Assembly: GCF_964340395.1 (NCBI RefSeq)
Contig: NC_135559.1
Location: 24,092,464-24,156,463 of the forward strand
From: Glandiceps talaboti
Lineage: Eukaryota > Hemichordata > Enteropneusta > Spengelidae
Direction of reading: 5' to 3'
DNA length: 64,000 nucleotides
In this document: in pieces, positions 37,873 through 52,900 of the stretch
Layout: each line of letters opens with the position of its first letter
Numbering within the stretch: position 1 is the stretch's first letter
Notes under the pieces: generated by a model
Told to the model about the DNA's origin: nothing
What the model saw: only the letters and a program-made list of their open reading frames with translations
Databases searched by the model: none
Position numbers and translations under genes: made by a program

Positions 37873-40800
37873 ATAGCATTAATACTGTTATACATCTTAC
37901 CATCAACTCTATTTAGTAACATAGCATTAATACTGTTATACATCTTACCATCAACTCTATTTAGTAACATAGCATTAATACCGCTATACATCTTACCATC
38001 AACTCTATTTAGTAACATAGCATTAATACTGTTATACATCTTACCATCAACTCTATTTAGTAACATAGCATTAATACCGTTATACATCTTACCATCAACT
38101 CTATTTAGTAACATAGCATTAATACCGTTATACATCTTACCATCAACTCTATTTAGTAACATAGCATTAATACTGTTATACATCTTACCATCAACTCTAT
38201 TTAGTAACATAGCATTAATACTGTTATACATCTTACCATCAACTCTATTTAGTAACATAGCATTAATACTGTTATACATCTTACCATCAACTCTATTTAG
38301 TAACATAGCATTAATACTGCTATACATCTTACCATCAACTCTATTTAGTAACATAGCATTAATACTGTTATACATCTTACCATCAACTCTATTTAGTAAC
38401 ATAGCATTAATACTGCTATACATCTTAATTACCATCAACTCTATTTAGTAACATAGCATTAATACCGTTATACATCTTACCATCAACTCTATTTAGTAAC
38501 ATAGCATTAATACTGCTATACATCTTACCATCAACTCTATTTAGTAACATAGCATTAATACCGTTATACATCTTACCATCAACTCTATTTAGTAACATAG
38601 CATTAATACTGCTATACATCTTAATTACCATCAACTCTATTTAGTAACATAGCATTAATACCGTTATACATCTTACCATCAACTCTATTTAGTAACATAG
38701 CATTAATACCGCTATACATCTTACCATCAACTCTATTTAGTAACATAGCATTAATACTGCTATACATCTTACCATCAACTCTATTTAGTAACATAGCATT
38801 AATACCGTTATACATCTTACCATCAACTCTATTTAGTAACATAGCATTAATACTGTTATACATCTTACCATCAACTCTATTTAGTAACATAGCATTAATA
38901 CTGTTATACATCTTACCATCAACTCTATTTAGTAACATAGCATTAATACTGTTATACATCTTACCATCAACTCTATTTAGTAACATAGCATTAATACCGT
39001 TATACATCTTACCATCAACTCTATTTAGTAACATAGCATTAATACTGTTATACATCTTACCATCAACTCTATTTAGTAACATAGCATTAATACTGCTATA
39101 CATCTTACCATCAACTCTATTTAGTAACATAGCATTAATACTGCTATACATCTTACCATCAACTCTATTTAGTAACATAGCATTAATACCGTTATACATC
39201 TTACCATCAACTCTATTTAGTAACATAGCATTAATACCGTTATACATCTTACCATCAACTCTATTTAGTAACATAGCATTAATACTGTTATACATCTTAC
39301 CATCAACTCTATTTAGTAACATAGCATTAATACCGTTATACATCTTACCATCAACTCTATTTAGTAACATAGCATTAATACTGCTATACATCTTACCATC
39401 AACTCTATTTAGTAACATAGCATTAATACTGCTATACATCTTACCATCAACTCTATTTAGTAACATAGCATTAATACTGTTATACATCTTACCATCAACT
39501 CTATTTAGTAACATAGCATTAATACTGTTATACATCTTACCATCAACTCTATTTAGTAACATAGCATTAATACTGTTATACATCTTACCATCAACTCTAT
39601 TTAGTAACATAGCATTAATACCGTTATACATCTTACCATCAACTCTATTTAGTAACATAGCATTAATACTGCTATACATCTTACCATCAACTCTATTTAG
39701 TAACATAGCATTAATACTGTTATACATCTTACCATCAACTCTATTTAGTAACATAGCATTAATACTGTTATACATCTTACCATCAACTCTATTTAGTAAC
39801 ATAGCATTAATACTGTTATACATCTTACCATCAACTCTATTTAGTAACATAGCATTAATACCGTTATACATCTTACCATCAACTCTATTTAGTAACATAG
39901 CATTAATACTGTTATACATCTTACCATCAACTCTATTTAGTAACATAGCATTAATACTGTTATACATCTTACCATCAACTCTATTTAGTAACATAGCATT
40001 AATACTGCTATACATCTTACCATCAACTCTATTTAGTAACATAGCATTAATACCGTTATACATCTTACCATCAACTCTATTTAGTAACATAGCATTAATA
40101 CTGCTATACATCTTACCATCAACTCTATTTAGTAACATAGCATTAATACCGTTATACATCTTACCATCAACTCTATTTAGTAACATAGCATTAATACCGT
40201 TATACATCTTACCATCAACTCTATTTAGTAACATAGCATTAATACTGTTATACATCTTACCATCAACTCTATTTAGTAACATAGCATTAATACTGCTATA
40301 CATCTTACCATCAACTCTATTTAGTAACATACAATTAATACCGTTGTCATCTTACCATCAACTCTATTTAGTAACATAGCATTAATACCGTTATACATCT
40401 TACCATCAACTCTATTTAGTAACATAGCATTAATACTGTTATACATCTTACCATCAACTCTATTTAGTAACATAGCATTAATACCGTTATACATCTTACC
40501 ATCAACTCTATTTAGTAACATAGCATTAATACTGTTATACATCTTACCATCAACTCTATTTAGTAACATAGCATTAATACCGTTATACATCTTACCATCA
40601 ACTCTATTTAGTAACATAGCATTAATACCGTTATACATCTTACCATCAACTCTATTTAGTAACATAGCATTAATACTGTTATACATCTTACCATCAACTC
40701 TATTTAGTAACATAGCATTAATACCGTTATACATCTTACCATCAACTCTATTTAGTAACATAGCATTAATACTGTTATACATCTTACCATCAACTCTATT

Positions 40801-42372
40801 TAGTAACATAGCATTAATACTGTTATACATCTTACCATCAACTCTATTTAGTAACATAGCATTAATACTGCTATACATCTTACCATCAACTCTATTTAGT
40901 AACATAGCATTAATACTGTTATACATCTTACCATCAACTCTATTTAGTAACATAGCATTAATACTGTTATACATCTTACCATCAACTCTATTTAGTAACA
41001 TAGCATTAATACCGTTATACATCTTACCATCAACTCTATTTAGTAACATAGCATTAATACTGCTATACATCTTACCATCAACTCTATTTAGTAACATAGC
41101 ATTAATACCGTTATACATCTTACCATCAACTCTATTTAGTAACATAGCATTAATACCGTTATACATCTTACCATCAACTCTATTTAGTAACATAGCATTA
41201 ATACTGTTATACATCTTACCATCAACTCTATTTAGTAACATAGCATTAATACTGTTATACATCTTACCATCAACTCTATTTAGTAACATAGCATTAATAC
41301 CGTTATACATCTTACCATCAACTCTATTTAGTAACATAGCATTAATACTGTTATACATCTTACCATCAACTCTATTTAGTAACATAGCATTAATACCGTT
41401 ATACATCTTACCATCAACTCTATTTAGTAACATAGCATTAATACCGTTATACATCTTACCATCAACTCTATTTAGTAACATAGCATTAATACTGCTATAC
41501 ATCTTACCATCAACTCTATTTAGTAACATAGCATTGATACCGTTATACATCTTACCATCAACTCTATTTAGTAACATAGCATTAATACCGCTATACATCT
41601 TACCATCAACTCTATTTAGTAACATAGCATTAATACCGCTATACATCTTACCATCAACTCTATTTAGTAACATAGCATTAATACCGCTATACATCTTACC
41701 ATCAACTCTATTTAGTAACATAGCATTAATACTGTTATACATCTTACCATCAACTCTATTTAGTAACATAGCATTAATACTGTTATACATCTTACCATCA
41801 ACTCTATTTAGTAACATAGCATTAATACCGTTATACATCTTACCATCAACTCTATTTAGTAACATAGCATTAATACCGTTATACATCTTACCATCAACTC
41901 TATTTAGTAACATAGCATTAATACTGTTATACATCTTACCATCAACTCTATTTAGTAACATAGCATTAATACCGTTATACATCTTACCATCAACTCTATT
42001 TAGTAACATAGCATTAATACTGCTATACATCTTACCATCAACTCTATTTAGTAACATAGCATTAATACCGTTATACATCTTACCATCAACTCTATTTAGT
42101 AACATAGCATTAATACTGCTATACATCTTACCATCAACTCTATTTAGTAACATAGCATTAATACCGTTATACATCTTACCATCAACTCTATTTAGTAACA
42201 TAGCATTAATACTGTTATACATCTTACCATCAACTCTATTTAGTAACATAGCATTAATACTGCTATACATCTTACCATCAACTCTATTTAGTAACATAGC
42301 ATTAATACCGTTATACATCTTACCATCAACTCTATTTAGTAACATAGCATTAATACCGCTATACATCTTACC
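37873..42372 (-). repeat. 48-bp satellite derived from LINE reverse transcriptase codons, about 93 copies
   Basis: On the - strand each unit encodes 16 residues, KMYNSINAMLLNRVDG (with N/S and S/G variants). The left boundary runs without a break into LINE sequence: INAM is followed by YQNTKACVKIN. The right boundary lies 15-20 codons after FIDLQKVFD, the RT motif A. So the unit is the segment between motifs A and B of the flanking LINE, amplified in frame over 4.5 kb. Two copies carry the same AATT insertion (about 38426 and 38622, four units apart). One copy near 40330 carries a 2-base deletion and substitutions. Confidence 0.96.
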
Positions 42373-43530
42373 TCAGTTTACTAATAATCAAAGACTTTCT
42401 GTAAATCAATAAAAGTAACAAATGTAGATAAACCATTAGCTAATCTATTTCAGAATTGATGAAAGAACAAATATATGGTCTTGACAAGATCTATTTCTCC
42501 GAAACCCATTGTGTTCATTAAACTAAGATATTGTTTTCTTCAAAATAACACAACTACATAATTTAGCAACAGAGGATTGTAGGCTAAATTCCTGTGTAGT
42601 TTAGTTGAATTCTGCTATCCTTTGTGGTATCCTTTGGAATAGGAGAAATAATGGCTCTCATCCACACATCAGGAATCTTACCAAAGTCAAAACATAATAA
42701 TTGAAAAAGATGATGTAGAACTGAAATGGCTTCACCATTCTGCAGCATGGCATAAGGAATTTTGTCAACTTCTATTGCCTTACCCTTGTTCGCCTTCATA
42801 ACTGCCTTTCTAACGTCTTCTAGAATAAAATTCCAATTTAGAAAATAGTTACACTCATACAAAGGATGATCCATACGTCCTTCCAAAATTTACTTATGAT
42901 TTTTCATTCTATCCAAAAATTACCATCAAAATCAACATTTACAGGGTTTTGATACGATGAAGAGTAATCTTGGCACCAAACATTAAGAATGTCCTTAGTT
43001 GAACACCAGATATTGGCACCAAACATTAAGAATGTCCTTAGTTGAACACCAAATATTGGCACCAAACATTAAGAATGTCCTTAGTTGAACACCAAATATT
43101 GGCACCAAACATTAAGAATGTCCTTAGTTGAACACCAGATATTGGTACCAAACATTAAGAATGTCCTTAGTTGAACACCAGATATTGGCACCAAACATTA
43201 AGAATGTCCTTAGTTGAACACCAAATATTGGCACCAAACATTAAGAATGTCCTTAGTTGAACACCAAATATTGGCACCAAACATTAAGAATGTCCTTAGT
43301 TGAACACCAAATATTGGCACCAAACATTAAGAATGTCCTTAGTTGAACACCAGATATTGGCACTAAACATTAAGAATGTCCTTAGTTGAACACCAAATAT
43401 TACCCAGACTATCATTGTTAAGCTTCCATTGGAATTGATTTACTTTTTGTTCAATTGCCCGAGTCGCTTCAATTTGATACATTATTAGTTTATAATTCAC
43501 AACTGTACAGAATAAATAAAAACAATATAC
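42373..43530 (-). mobile_element. LINE ORF2 relic, N-terminal RT part, interrupted by a 43-bp array
   Basis: On the - strand: YQIEATRAIEQKVNQFQWKL, NDSLGNIWCSTKDILNVW, QDYSSSYQNPVNVDFDGNFW, then VRKAVMKANKGKAIEVDKIP, YAMLQNGE, FGKIPDVWMRAIISPIPK and NY.GI (RT domains 1-2), followed by NRLANGLSTFVTFIDLQKVF (motif A). Frameshifts and stops are present. Together with 36780-37872 it forms one sense-oriented element of the jockey/CR1-like type in GAL3ST intron 1. Confidence 0.87.
42970..43399 (-). repeat. 43-bp tandem repeat, 10 copies, from LINE coding sequence
   Basis: Ten units of exactly 43 bp (TTGGCACCAAACATTAAGAA, then TGTCCTTAGTTGAACACCA). On the - strand the unit is the codons for WCSTKDILNVW of the host LINE, whose single-copy flanks are present on both sides. 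The period is not divisible by 3, so the LINE frame is broken. Confidence 0.95.
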
Positions 43531-43593
43531 ACATACAAAACCCCTGAAATGGGCAAGTAAAAACAAAGAAAAGCTTCACAAATATAACTTGAC

Positions 43594-43855
43594 ATCAATT
43601 TAATGGCTGACTGGACAAAACTCTTTCTGTATCAACTACTTGAAATTTTGAGCATTTAAGACAACGGTATCTTCGACCAGTCTCAGATTGCAAAATATCA
43701 AAATATGCATTAAGTGACTTGGGCAATACTGCACGATCAGTAAGGTCGGAGAGAGCATGAGTAGGCAGGCCCATAATTTTAGCACCAGAGAAAAGAATTT
43801 CAAAACTTTCTTTCGATTGACGACAGAGGGCAGAACATTTAGGGTAAAATGAGAC
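43594..43855 (-). pseudogene. Unassigned open frame of 86 codons without a start
   Basis: Between a stop at 43856-43858 and TGA at 43594-43596 the - strand reads KCSALCRQSKESFEILFSGA, then GLPTHALSDLTDRAVLPKSL, and SETGRRYRCLKCSKFQVVDT. The residue mix and a CxxC pair look like real coding sequence. It may be an ORF1-like or other TE fragment, or a stray exon; I cannot place it in a family. It sits between the LINE relic and the 45-bp satellite. Confidence 0.4.
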
Positions 43856-43935
43856 TTATCTACGACCTGAAATGACGATAGAGATTTACGAAGTAATCTA
43901 ATTATAATCTATTCCTACTGGACTATCCTGGACGA

Positions 43936-46900
43936 TAGACTACAACTATACACTAAATATGTGACTATAGACATTTACCTCAGTCTACAACTATACACTA
44001 AATATGTGACTATAGACATTTACCTTAGACCAACAACTATACAGTAAATATGTGACTATAGACATTTACCTCAGTCTACAACTATACACTAAATATGTGA
44101 CTATAGACATTTACCTCAGTCTACAACTATACACTAAATATGTGACTATAGACATTTACCTTAGACTAGAACTATTCACTAAATATGTGACTATAGACAT
44201 TTACCTTAGACCAACAACTATACACTAAATATGTGACTATAGACAATTACCTCAGTCTACAACTATACACTAAATATGTGACTATAGACATTTACCTCAG
44301 TCTACAACTATACACTAAATATGTGACTATAGACATTTACCTCAGTCTACAACTATACACTAAATATGTGACTATAGACATTTACCTTAGACCAACAACT
44401 ATACACTAAATATGTGACTATAGACAATTACCTTAGACCAACAACTATACACTAAATATGTGACTATAGACATTTACCTTAGACCAACAACTATACACTA
44501 AATATGTGACTATAGACATTTACCTCAGTCTACAACTATACACTAAATATGTGACTATAGACATTTACCTTAGACCAACAACTATACACTAAATATGTGA
44601 CTATAGACATTTACCTCAGTCTACAACTATACACTAAATATGTGACTATAGACATTTACCTTAGACCAACAACTATACAGTAAATATGTGACTATAGACA
44701 TTTACCTCAGTCTACAACTATACACTAAATATGTGACTATAGACATTTACCTTAGACCAACAACTATACACTAAATATGTGACTATAGACAATTACCTTA
44801 GACCAACAACTATACACTAAATATGTGACTATAGACATTTACCTGAGACCAACAACTATACACTAAATATGTGACTATAGACATTTACCTTAGACCAACA
44901 ACTATACACTAAATATGTAACTATAGACATTTACCTCAGTCTACAACTATACACTAAATATGTGACTATAGATATTTACCTTAGACCAACAACTATACAC
45001 TAAATATGTGACTATAGACATTTACCTCAGTCTACAACTATACACTAAATATGTGACTATAGACATTTACCTCAGTCTACAACTATACACTAAATATGTG
45101 ACTATAGACATTTACCTTAGACCAACAACTATACACTAAATATGTGACTATAGACATTTACCTCAGTCTACAACTATACACTAAATATGTGACTATAGAC
45201 ATTTACCTTAGACCAACAACTATACACTAAATATGTGACTATAGACATTTACCTTAGACTAGAAGTATACACTAAATATGTGACTATAGACATTTACCTT
45301 AGACTAGAAGTATACACTAAATATGTGACTATAGACATTTACCTGAGACCAACAACTATACACTAAATATGTGACTATAGACATTTACCTTAGACCAACT
45401 ACTATACACTAAATATGTGACTATGGACATTTACCTTAGACCAACAACTATACACTAAATATGTGACTATAGACATTTACCTTAGACTAGAAGTATACAC
45501 TAAATATGTGACTATAGACATTTACCTCAGTCTACAACTATACACTAAGTATGTGACTATAGACATTTACCTTAGACTAGAAGTATACACTAAATATGTG
45601 ACTATAGACATTTACCTTAGACCAACAACTATACACTAAATATGTGACTATAGACATTTACCTCAGTCTACAACTATACACTAAATATGTGACTATAGAT
45701 ATTTACCTTAGACCAACAACTATACACTAAATATGTGACTATAGACATTTACCTCAGTCTACAACTATACACTAAATATGTGACTATAGACATTTACCTC
45801 AGTCTACAACTATACACTAAATATGTGACTATAGACATTTACCTCAGTCTACAACTATACACTAAATATGTGACTATAGACATTTACCTTAGACCAACAA
45901 CTATACACTAAATATGTGACTATAGACAATTACCTTAGACCAACAACTATACACTAAATATGTGACTATAGACATTTACCTTAGACCAACAACTATACAC
46001 TAAATATGTGACTATAGACATTTACCTCAGTCTACAACTATACACTAAATATGTGACTATAGACATTTACCTTAGACCAACAACTATACACTAAATATGT
46101 GACTATAGACAATTACCTTAGACCAACAACTATACACTAAATATGTGACTATAGACATTTACCTGAGACCAACAACTATACACTAAATATGTGACTATAG
46201 ACATTTACCTTAGACCAACAACTATACACTAAATATGTAACTATAGACATTTACCTCAGTCTACAACTATACACTAAATATGTGACTATAGATATTTACC
46301 TTAGACCAACAACTATACACTAAATATGTGACTATAGACATTTACCTCAGTCTACAACTATACACTAAATATGTGACTATAGACATTTACCTCAGTCTAC
46401 AACTATACACTAAATATGTGACTATAGACATTTACCTTAGACCAACAACTATACACTAAATATGTGACTATAGACATTTACCTCAGTCTACAACTATACA
46501 CTAAATATGTGACTATAGACATTTACCTTAGACCAACAACTATACACTAAATATGTGACTATAGACATTTACCTTAGACTAGAAGTATACACTAAATATG
46601 TGACTATAGACATTTACCTTAGACTAGAAGTATACACTAAATATGTGACTATAGACATTTACCTGAGACCAACAACTATACACTAAATATGTGACTATAG
46701 ACATTTACCTTAGACCAACTACTATACACTAAATATGTGACTATGGACATTTACCTTAGACCAACAACTATACACTAAATATGTGACTATAGACATTTAC
46801 CTTAGACTAGAAGTATACACTAAATATGTGACTATAGACATTTACCTCAGTCTACAACTATACACTAAGTATGTGACTATAGACATTTACCTTAGACTAG

Positions 46901-49900
46901 AAGTATACACTAAATATGTGACTATAGACATTTACCTTAGACCAACAACTATACACTAAATATGTGACTATAGACATTTACCTCAGTCTACAACTATACA
47001 CTAAATATGTGACTATAGATATTTACCTTAGACCAACAACTATACACTAAATATGTGACTATAGACATTTACCTCAGTCTACAACTATACACTAAATATG
47101 TGACTATAGACATTTACCTCAGTCTACAACTATACACTAAATATGTGACTATAGACATTTACCTTAGACCAACAACCATACACTAAATATGTGACTATAG
47201 ACATTTACCTCAGTCTACAACTATACACTAAATATGTGACTATAGACATTTACCTCAGTCTACAACTATACACTAAATATGTGACTATAGACATTTACCT
47301 TAGACTACAACTATACACTAAATATGTGACTATAGACATTTACCTTAGACTAGAAGTATACACTAAATATGTGACTATAGATATTTACCTTAGACCAACA
47401 ACTATACACTAAATATGTGACTATAGACATTTACCTCAGTCTTATGTGACTATAGACAATTACCGTAGACTAGAAGTATACACTAAATATGTGACTATAG
47501 ACATTTACCTCAGTCTACAACTATACACTAAATATGTGACTATAGACATTTACCTTAGACCAACAACTATACACTAAATATGTGACTATAGACATTTACC
47601 TCAGTCTACAACTATACACTAAATATGTGACTATAGACATTTACCTTAGACTAGAAGTATACACTAAATATGTGACTATAGACATTTACCTTAGACTAGA
47701 AGTATACACTAAATATGTGACTATAGACATTTACCTTAGACTAGAAGTATACACTAAATATGTGACTATAGACATTTACCTCAGTCTACAACTATACACT
47801 AAATATGTGACTATAGACATTTACCTTAGACCAACAACTATACACTAAATATGTGACTATAGACATTTACCTTAGACTAGAAGTATACACTAAATATGTG
47901 ACTATAGACATTTACCTTAGACTAGAAGTATACACTAAATATGTGACTATAGACATTTACCTTAGACCAACAACTATACACTAAATATGTGACTATAGAC
48001 ATTTACCTCAGTCTACAACTATACACTAAATATGTGACTATAGACATTTACCTCAGTCTACAACTATACACTAAATATGTGACTATAGACATTTACCTTA
48101 GACTAGAAGTATACACTAAATATGTGACTATAGACATTTACCTTAGACCAACAACTATACACTAAATATGTGACTATAGACATTTACCTTAGACCAACTA
48201 CTATACACTAAATATGTGACTATGGACATTTACCTTAGACCAACAACTATACACTAAATATGTGACTATAGACATTTACCTTAGACTACAACTATACACT
48301 AAATATGTGACTATAGACATTTACCTTAGACTAGAAGTATACACTAAATATGTGACTATAGACATTTACCTCAGTCTACAACTATACACTAAGTATGTGA
48401 CTATAGACATTTACCTTAGACTAGAAGTATACACTAAATATGTGACTATAGACATTTACCTTAGACCAACAACTATACACTAAATATGTGACTATAGACA
48501 TTTACCTCAGTCTACAACTATACACTAAATATGTGACTATAGACATTTACCTTAGACCAACAACTATACACTAAATATGTGACTATAGACATTTACCTTA
48601 GACCAACAACTATACACTAAATATGTGACTATAGACATTTACCTCAGTCTGCAACTATACACTAAATATGTGACTATAGACATTTACCTTAGACCAACAA
48701 CTATACACTAAATATGTCACTATAGACATTTACCTTAGACTAGAAGTATACACTAAATGTGTGACTATAGACATTTACCTTAGACCAACAACTATACACT
48801 AAATATGTGACTATAGACAATTACCTTAGACCAACAACTATACACTAAATATGTGACTATAGACATTTACCTGAGACCAACAACTATACACTAAATATGT
48901 GACTATAGACATTTACCTTAGACCAACAACTATACACTAAATATGTAACTATAGACATTTACCTCAGTCTACAACTATACACTAAATATGTGACTATAGA
49001 TATTTACCTTAGACCAACAACTATACACTAAATATGTGACTATAGACATTTACCTCAGTCTACAACTATACACTAAATATGTGACTATAGACATTTACCT
49101 CAGTCTACAACTATACACTAAATATGTGACTATAGACATTTACCTTAGACCAACAACTATACACTAAATATGTGACTATAGACATTTACCTCAGTCTACA
49201 ACTATACACTAAATATGTGACTATAGACATTTACCTTAGACCAACAACTATACACTAAATATGTGACTATAGACATTTACCTTAGACTAGAAGTATACAC
49301 TAAATATGTGACTATAGACATTTACCTTAGACTAGAAGTATACACTAAATATGTGACTATAGACATTTACCTGAGACCAACAACTATACACTAAATATGT
49401 GACTATAGACATTTACCTTAGACCAACTACTATACACTAAATATGTGACTATGGACATTTACCTTAGACCAACAACTATACACTAAATATGTGACTATAG
49501 ACATTTACCTTAGACTAGAAGTATACACTAAATATGTGACTATAGACATTTACCTCAGTCTACAACTATACACTAAGTATGTGACTATAGACATTTACCT
49601 TAGACTAGAAGTATACACTAAATATGTGACTATAGACATTTACCTTAGACCAACAACTATACACTAAATATGTGACTATAGACATTTACCTCAGTCTACA
49701 ACTATACACTAAATATGTGACTATAGATATTTACCTTAGACCAACAACTATACACTAAATATGTGACTATAGACATTTACCTCAGTCTACAACTATACAC
49801 TAAATATGTGACTATAGACATTTACCTCAGTCTACAACTATACACTAAATATGTGACTATAGACATTTACCTTAGACCAACAACCATACACTAAATATGT

Positions 49901-52900
49901 GACTATAGACATTTACCTCAGTCTACAACTATACACTAAATATGTGACTATAGACATTTACCTCAGTCTACAACTATACACTAAATATGTGACTATAGAC
50001 ATTTACCTTAGACTACAACTATACACTAAATATGTGACTATAGACATTTACCTTAGACTAGAAGTATACACTAAATATGTGACTATAGATATTTACCTTA
50101 GACCAACAACTATACACTAAATATGTGACTATAGACATTTACCTCAGTCTTATGTGACTATAGACAATTACCGTAGACTAGAAGTATACACTAAATATGT
50201 GACTATAGACATTTACCTCAGTCTACAACTATACACTAAATATGTGACTATAGACATTTACCTTAGACCAACAACTATACACTAAATATGTGACTATAGA
50301 CATTTACCTCAGTCTACAACTATACACTAAATATGTGACTATAGACATTTACCTTAGACTAGAAGTATACACTAAATATGTGACTATAGACATTTACCTT
50401 AGACTAGAAGTATACACTAAATATGTGACTATAGACATTTACCTTAGACTAGAAGTATACACTAAATATGTGACTATAGACATTTACCTCAGTCTACAAC
50501 TATACACTAAATATGTGACTATAGACATTTACCTTAGACCAACAACTATACACTAAATATGTGACTATAGACATTTACCTTAGACTAGAAGTATACACTA
50601 AATATGTGACTATAGACATTTACCTTAGACTAGAAGTATACACTAAATATGTGACTATAGACATTTACCTTAGACCAACAACTATACACTAAATATGTGA
50701 CTATAGACATTTACCTCAGTCTACAACTATACACTAAATATGTGACTATAGACATTTACCTCAGTCTACAACTATACACTAAATATGTGACTATAGACAT
50801 TTACCTTAGACTAGAAGTATACACTAAATATGTGACTATAGACATTTACCTTAGACCAACAACTATACACTAAATATGTGACTATAGACATTTACCTTAG
50901 ACCAACTACTATACACTAAATATGTGACTATGGACATTTACCTTAGACCAACAACTATACACTAAATATGTGACTATAGACATTTACCTTAGACTACAAC
51001 TATACACTAAATATGTGACTATAGACATTTACCTTAGACTAGAAGTATACACTAAATATGTGACTATAGACATTTACCTCAGTCTACAACTATACACTAA
51101 GTATGTGACTATAGACATTTACCTTAGACTAGAAGTATACACTAAATATGTGACTATAGACATTTACCTTAGACCAACAACTATACACTAAATATGTGAC
51201 TATAGACATTTACCTCAGTCTACAACTATACACTAAATATGTGACTATAGACATTTACCTTAGACCAACAACTATACACTAAATATGTGACTATAGACAT
51301 TTACCTTAGACCAACAACTATACACTAAATATGTGACTATAGACATTTACCTCAGTCTGCAACTATACACTAAATATGTGACTATAGACATTTACCTTAG
51401 ACCAACAACTATACACTAAATATGTCACTATAGACATTTACCTTAGACTAGAAGTATACACTAAATGTGTGACTATAGACATTTACCTTAGACCAACAAC
51501 TATACACTAAATATGTGACTATAGACATTTACCTTAGACTAGAAGTATACACTAAATATGTGACTATAGATATTTACCTTAGACCAACAACTATACACTA
51601 AATATGTGACTATAGACATTTACCTTAGACTACAACTATACACTAAATATGTGACTATAGACATTTACCTTAGACCAACAATTATACACTAAATATGTGA
51701 CTATAGACAATTACCTCAGTCTACAACTATACATTAAATATGTGACTATAGACATTTACCTCAGTCTACAACTATACACTAAATATGTGACTATAGACAT
51801 TTACCTTAGACCAACAAATATACACTAAATATGTGACTATAGATATTTACCTTAGACCAACAACTATACACTAAATATGTGACTATAGATATTTACCTCA
51901 GTCTACAACTATACACTAAATATGTGACTATAGACATTTACCTCAGTCTACAACTATACACTAAATATGTGACTATAGATATTTACCTCAGTCTACAACT
52001 ATACACTAAATATGTGACTATAGACATTTACCTCAGTCTACAACTATACACTAAATATGTGACTATAGACATTTACCTTAGACTACAACTATACACTAAA
52101 TATGTGACTATAGACATTTACCTTAGACCAACAACTATACACTAAATATGTGACTATAGACATTTACCTTAGACTAAAAGTATACACTAAATATGTGACT
52201 ATAGACATTTACCTTAGACTAGAAGTATACACTAAATATGTGACTATAGACATTTACCTTAAACTAGAAGTATACACTAAATATGTGACTATAGATATTT
52301 ACCTTAGACTAGAAGTATACACTAAATATGTGACTATAGACATTTACCTTAGACTAGAAGTATACACTAAATATGTGACTATAGACATTTACCTTAGACC
52401 AACATTTATACACTAAATATGTGACTATAGACATTTACCTTAGACCAACAACTATACACTAAATATGTGACTATAGACATTTACCTCAGTCTACAACTAT
52501 ACACTAAATATGTGACTATAGACATTTACCTTAGACTAGAAGTATACACTAAATATGTGACTATAGACATTTACCTTAGACCAACAACTATACACTAAAT
52601 GTGTAACTATAGACATTTACCTTAGACTAGAACTATACACTAAATATGTGACTATAGATATTTACCTTAGACTAGAATTATACACTAAATATGTGACTAT
52701 AGACATTTACTTTAGACTAGAAGTATACACTAAATATGTGACTATAGACATTTACCTTAGACTAGAAGTATATACTAAATATGTGACTATAGACATTTAC
52801 CTTAGACCAACAACTATACACTAAATATATGACTATAGACATTTACCTCAGTCTACAACTATACACTAAATATGTGACTATAGACATTTACCTTAGACTA

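Noticed and set aside
38621-42366. Two long open frames (569 and 681 codons) of KMYNSINAMLLNRVDG repeats
   Set aside because: They are the 48-bp LINE-derived satellite. There is no independent start or unique coding sequence, and they lie inside the GAL3ST intron.
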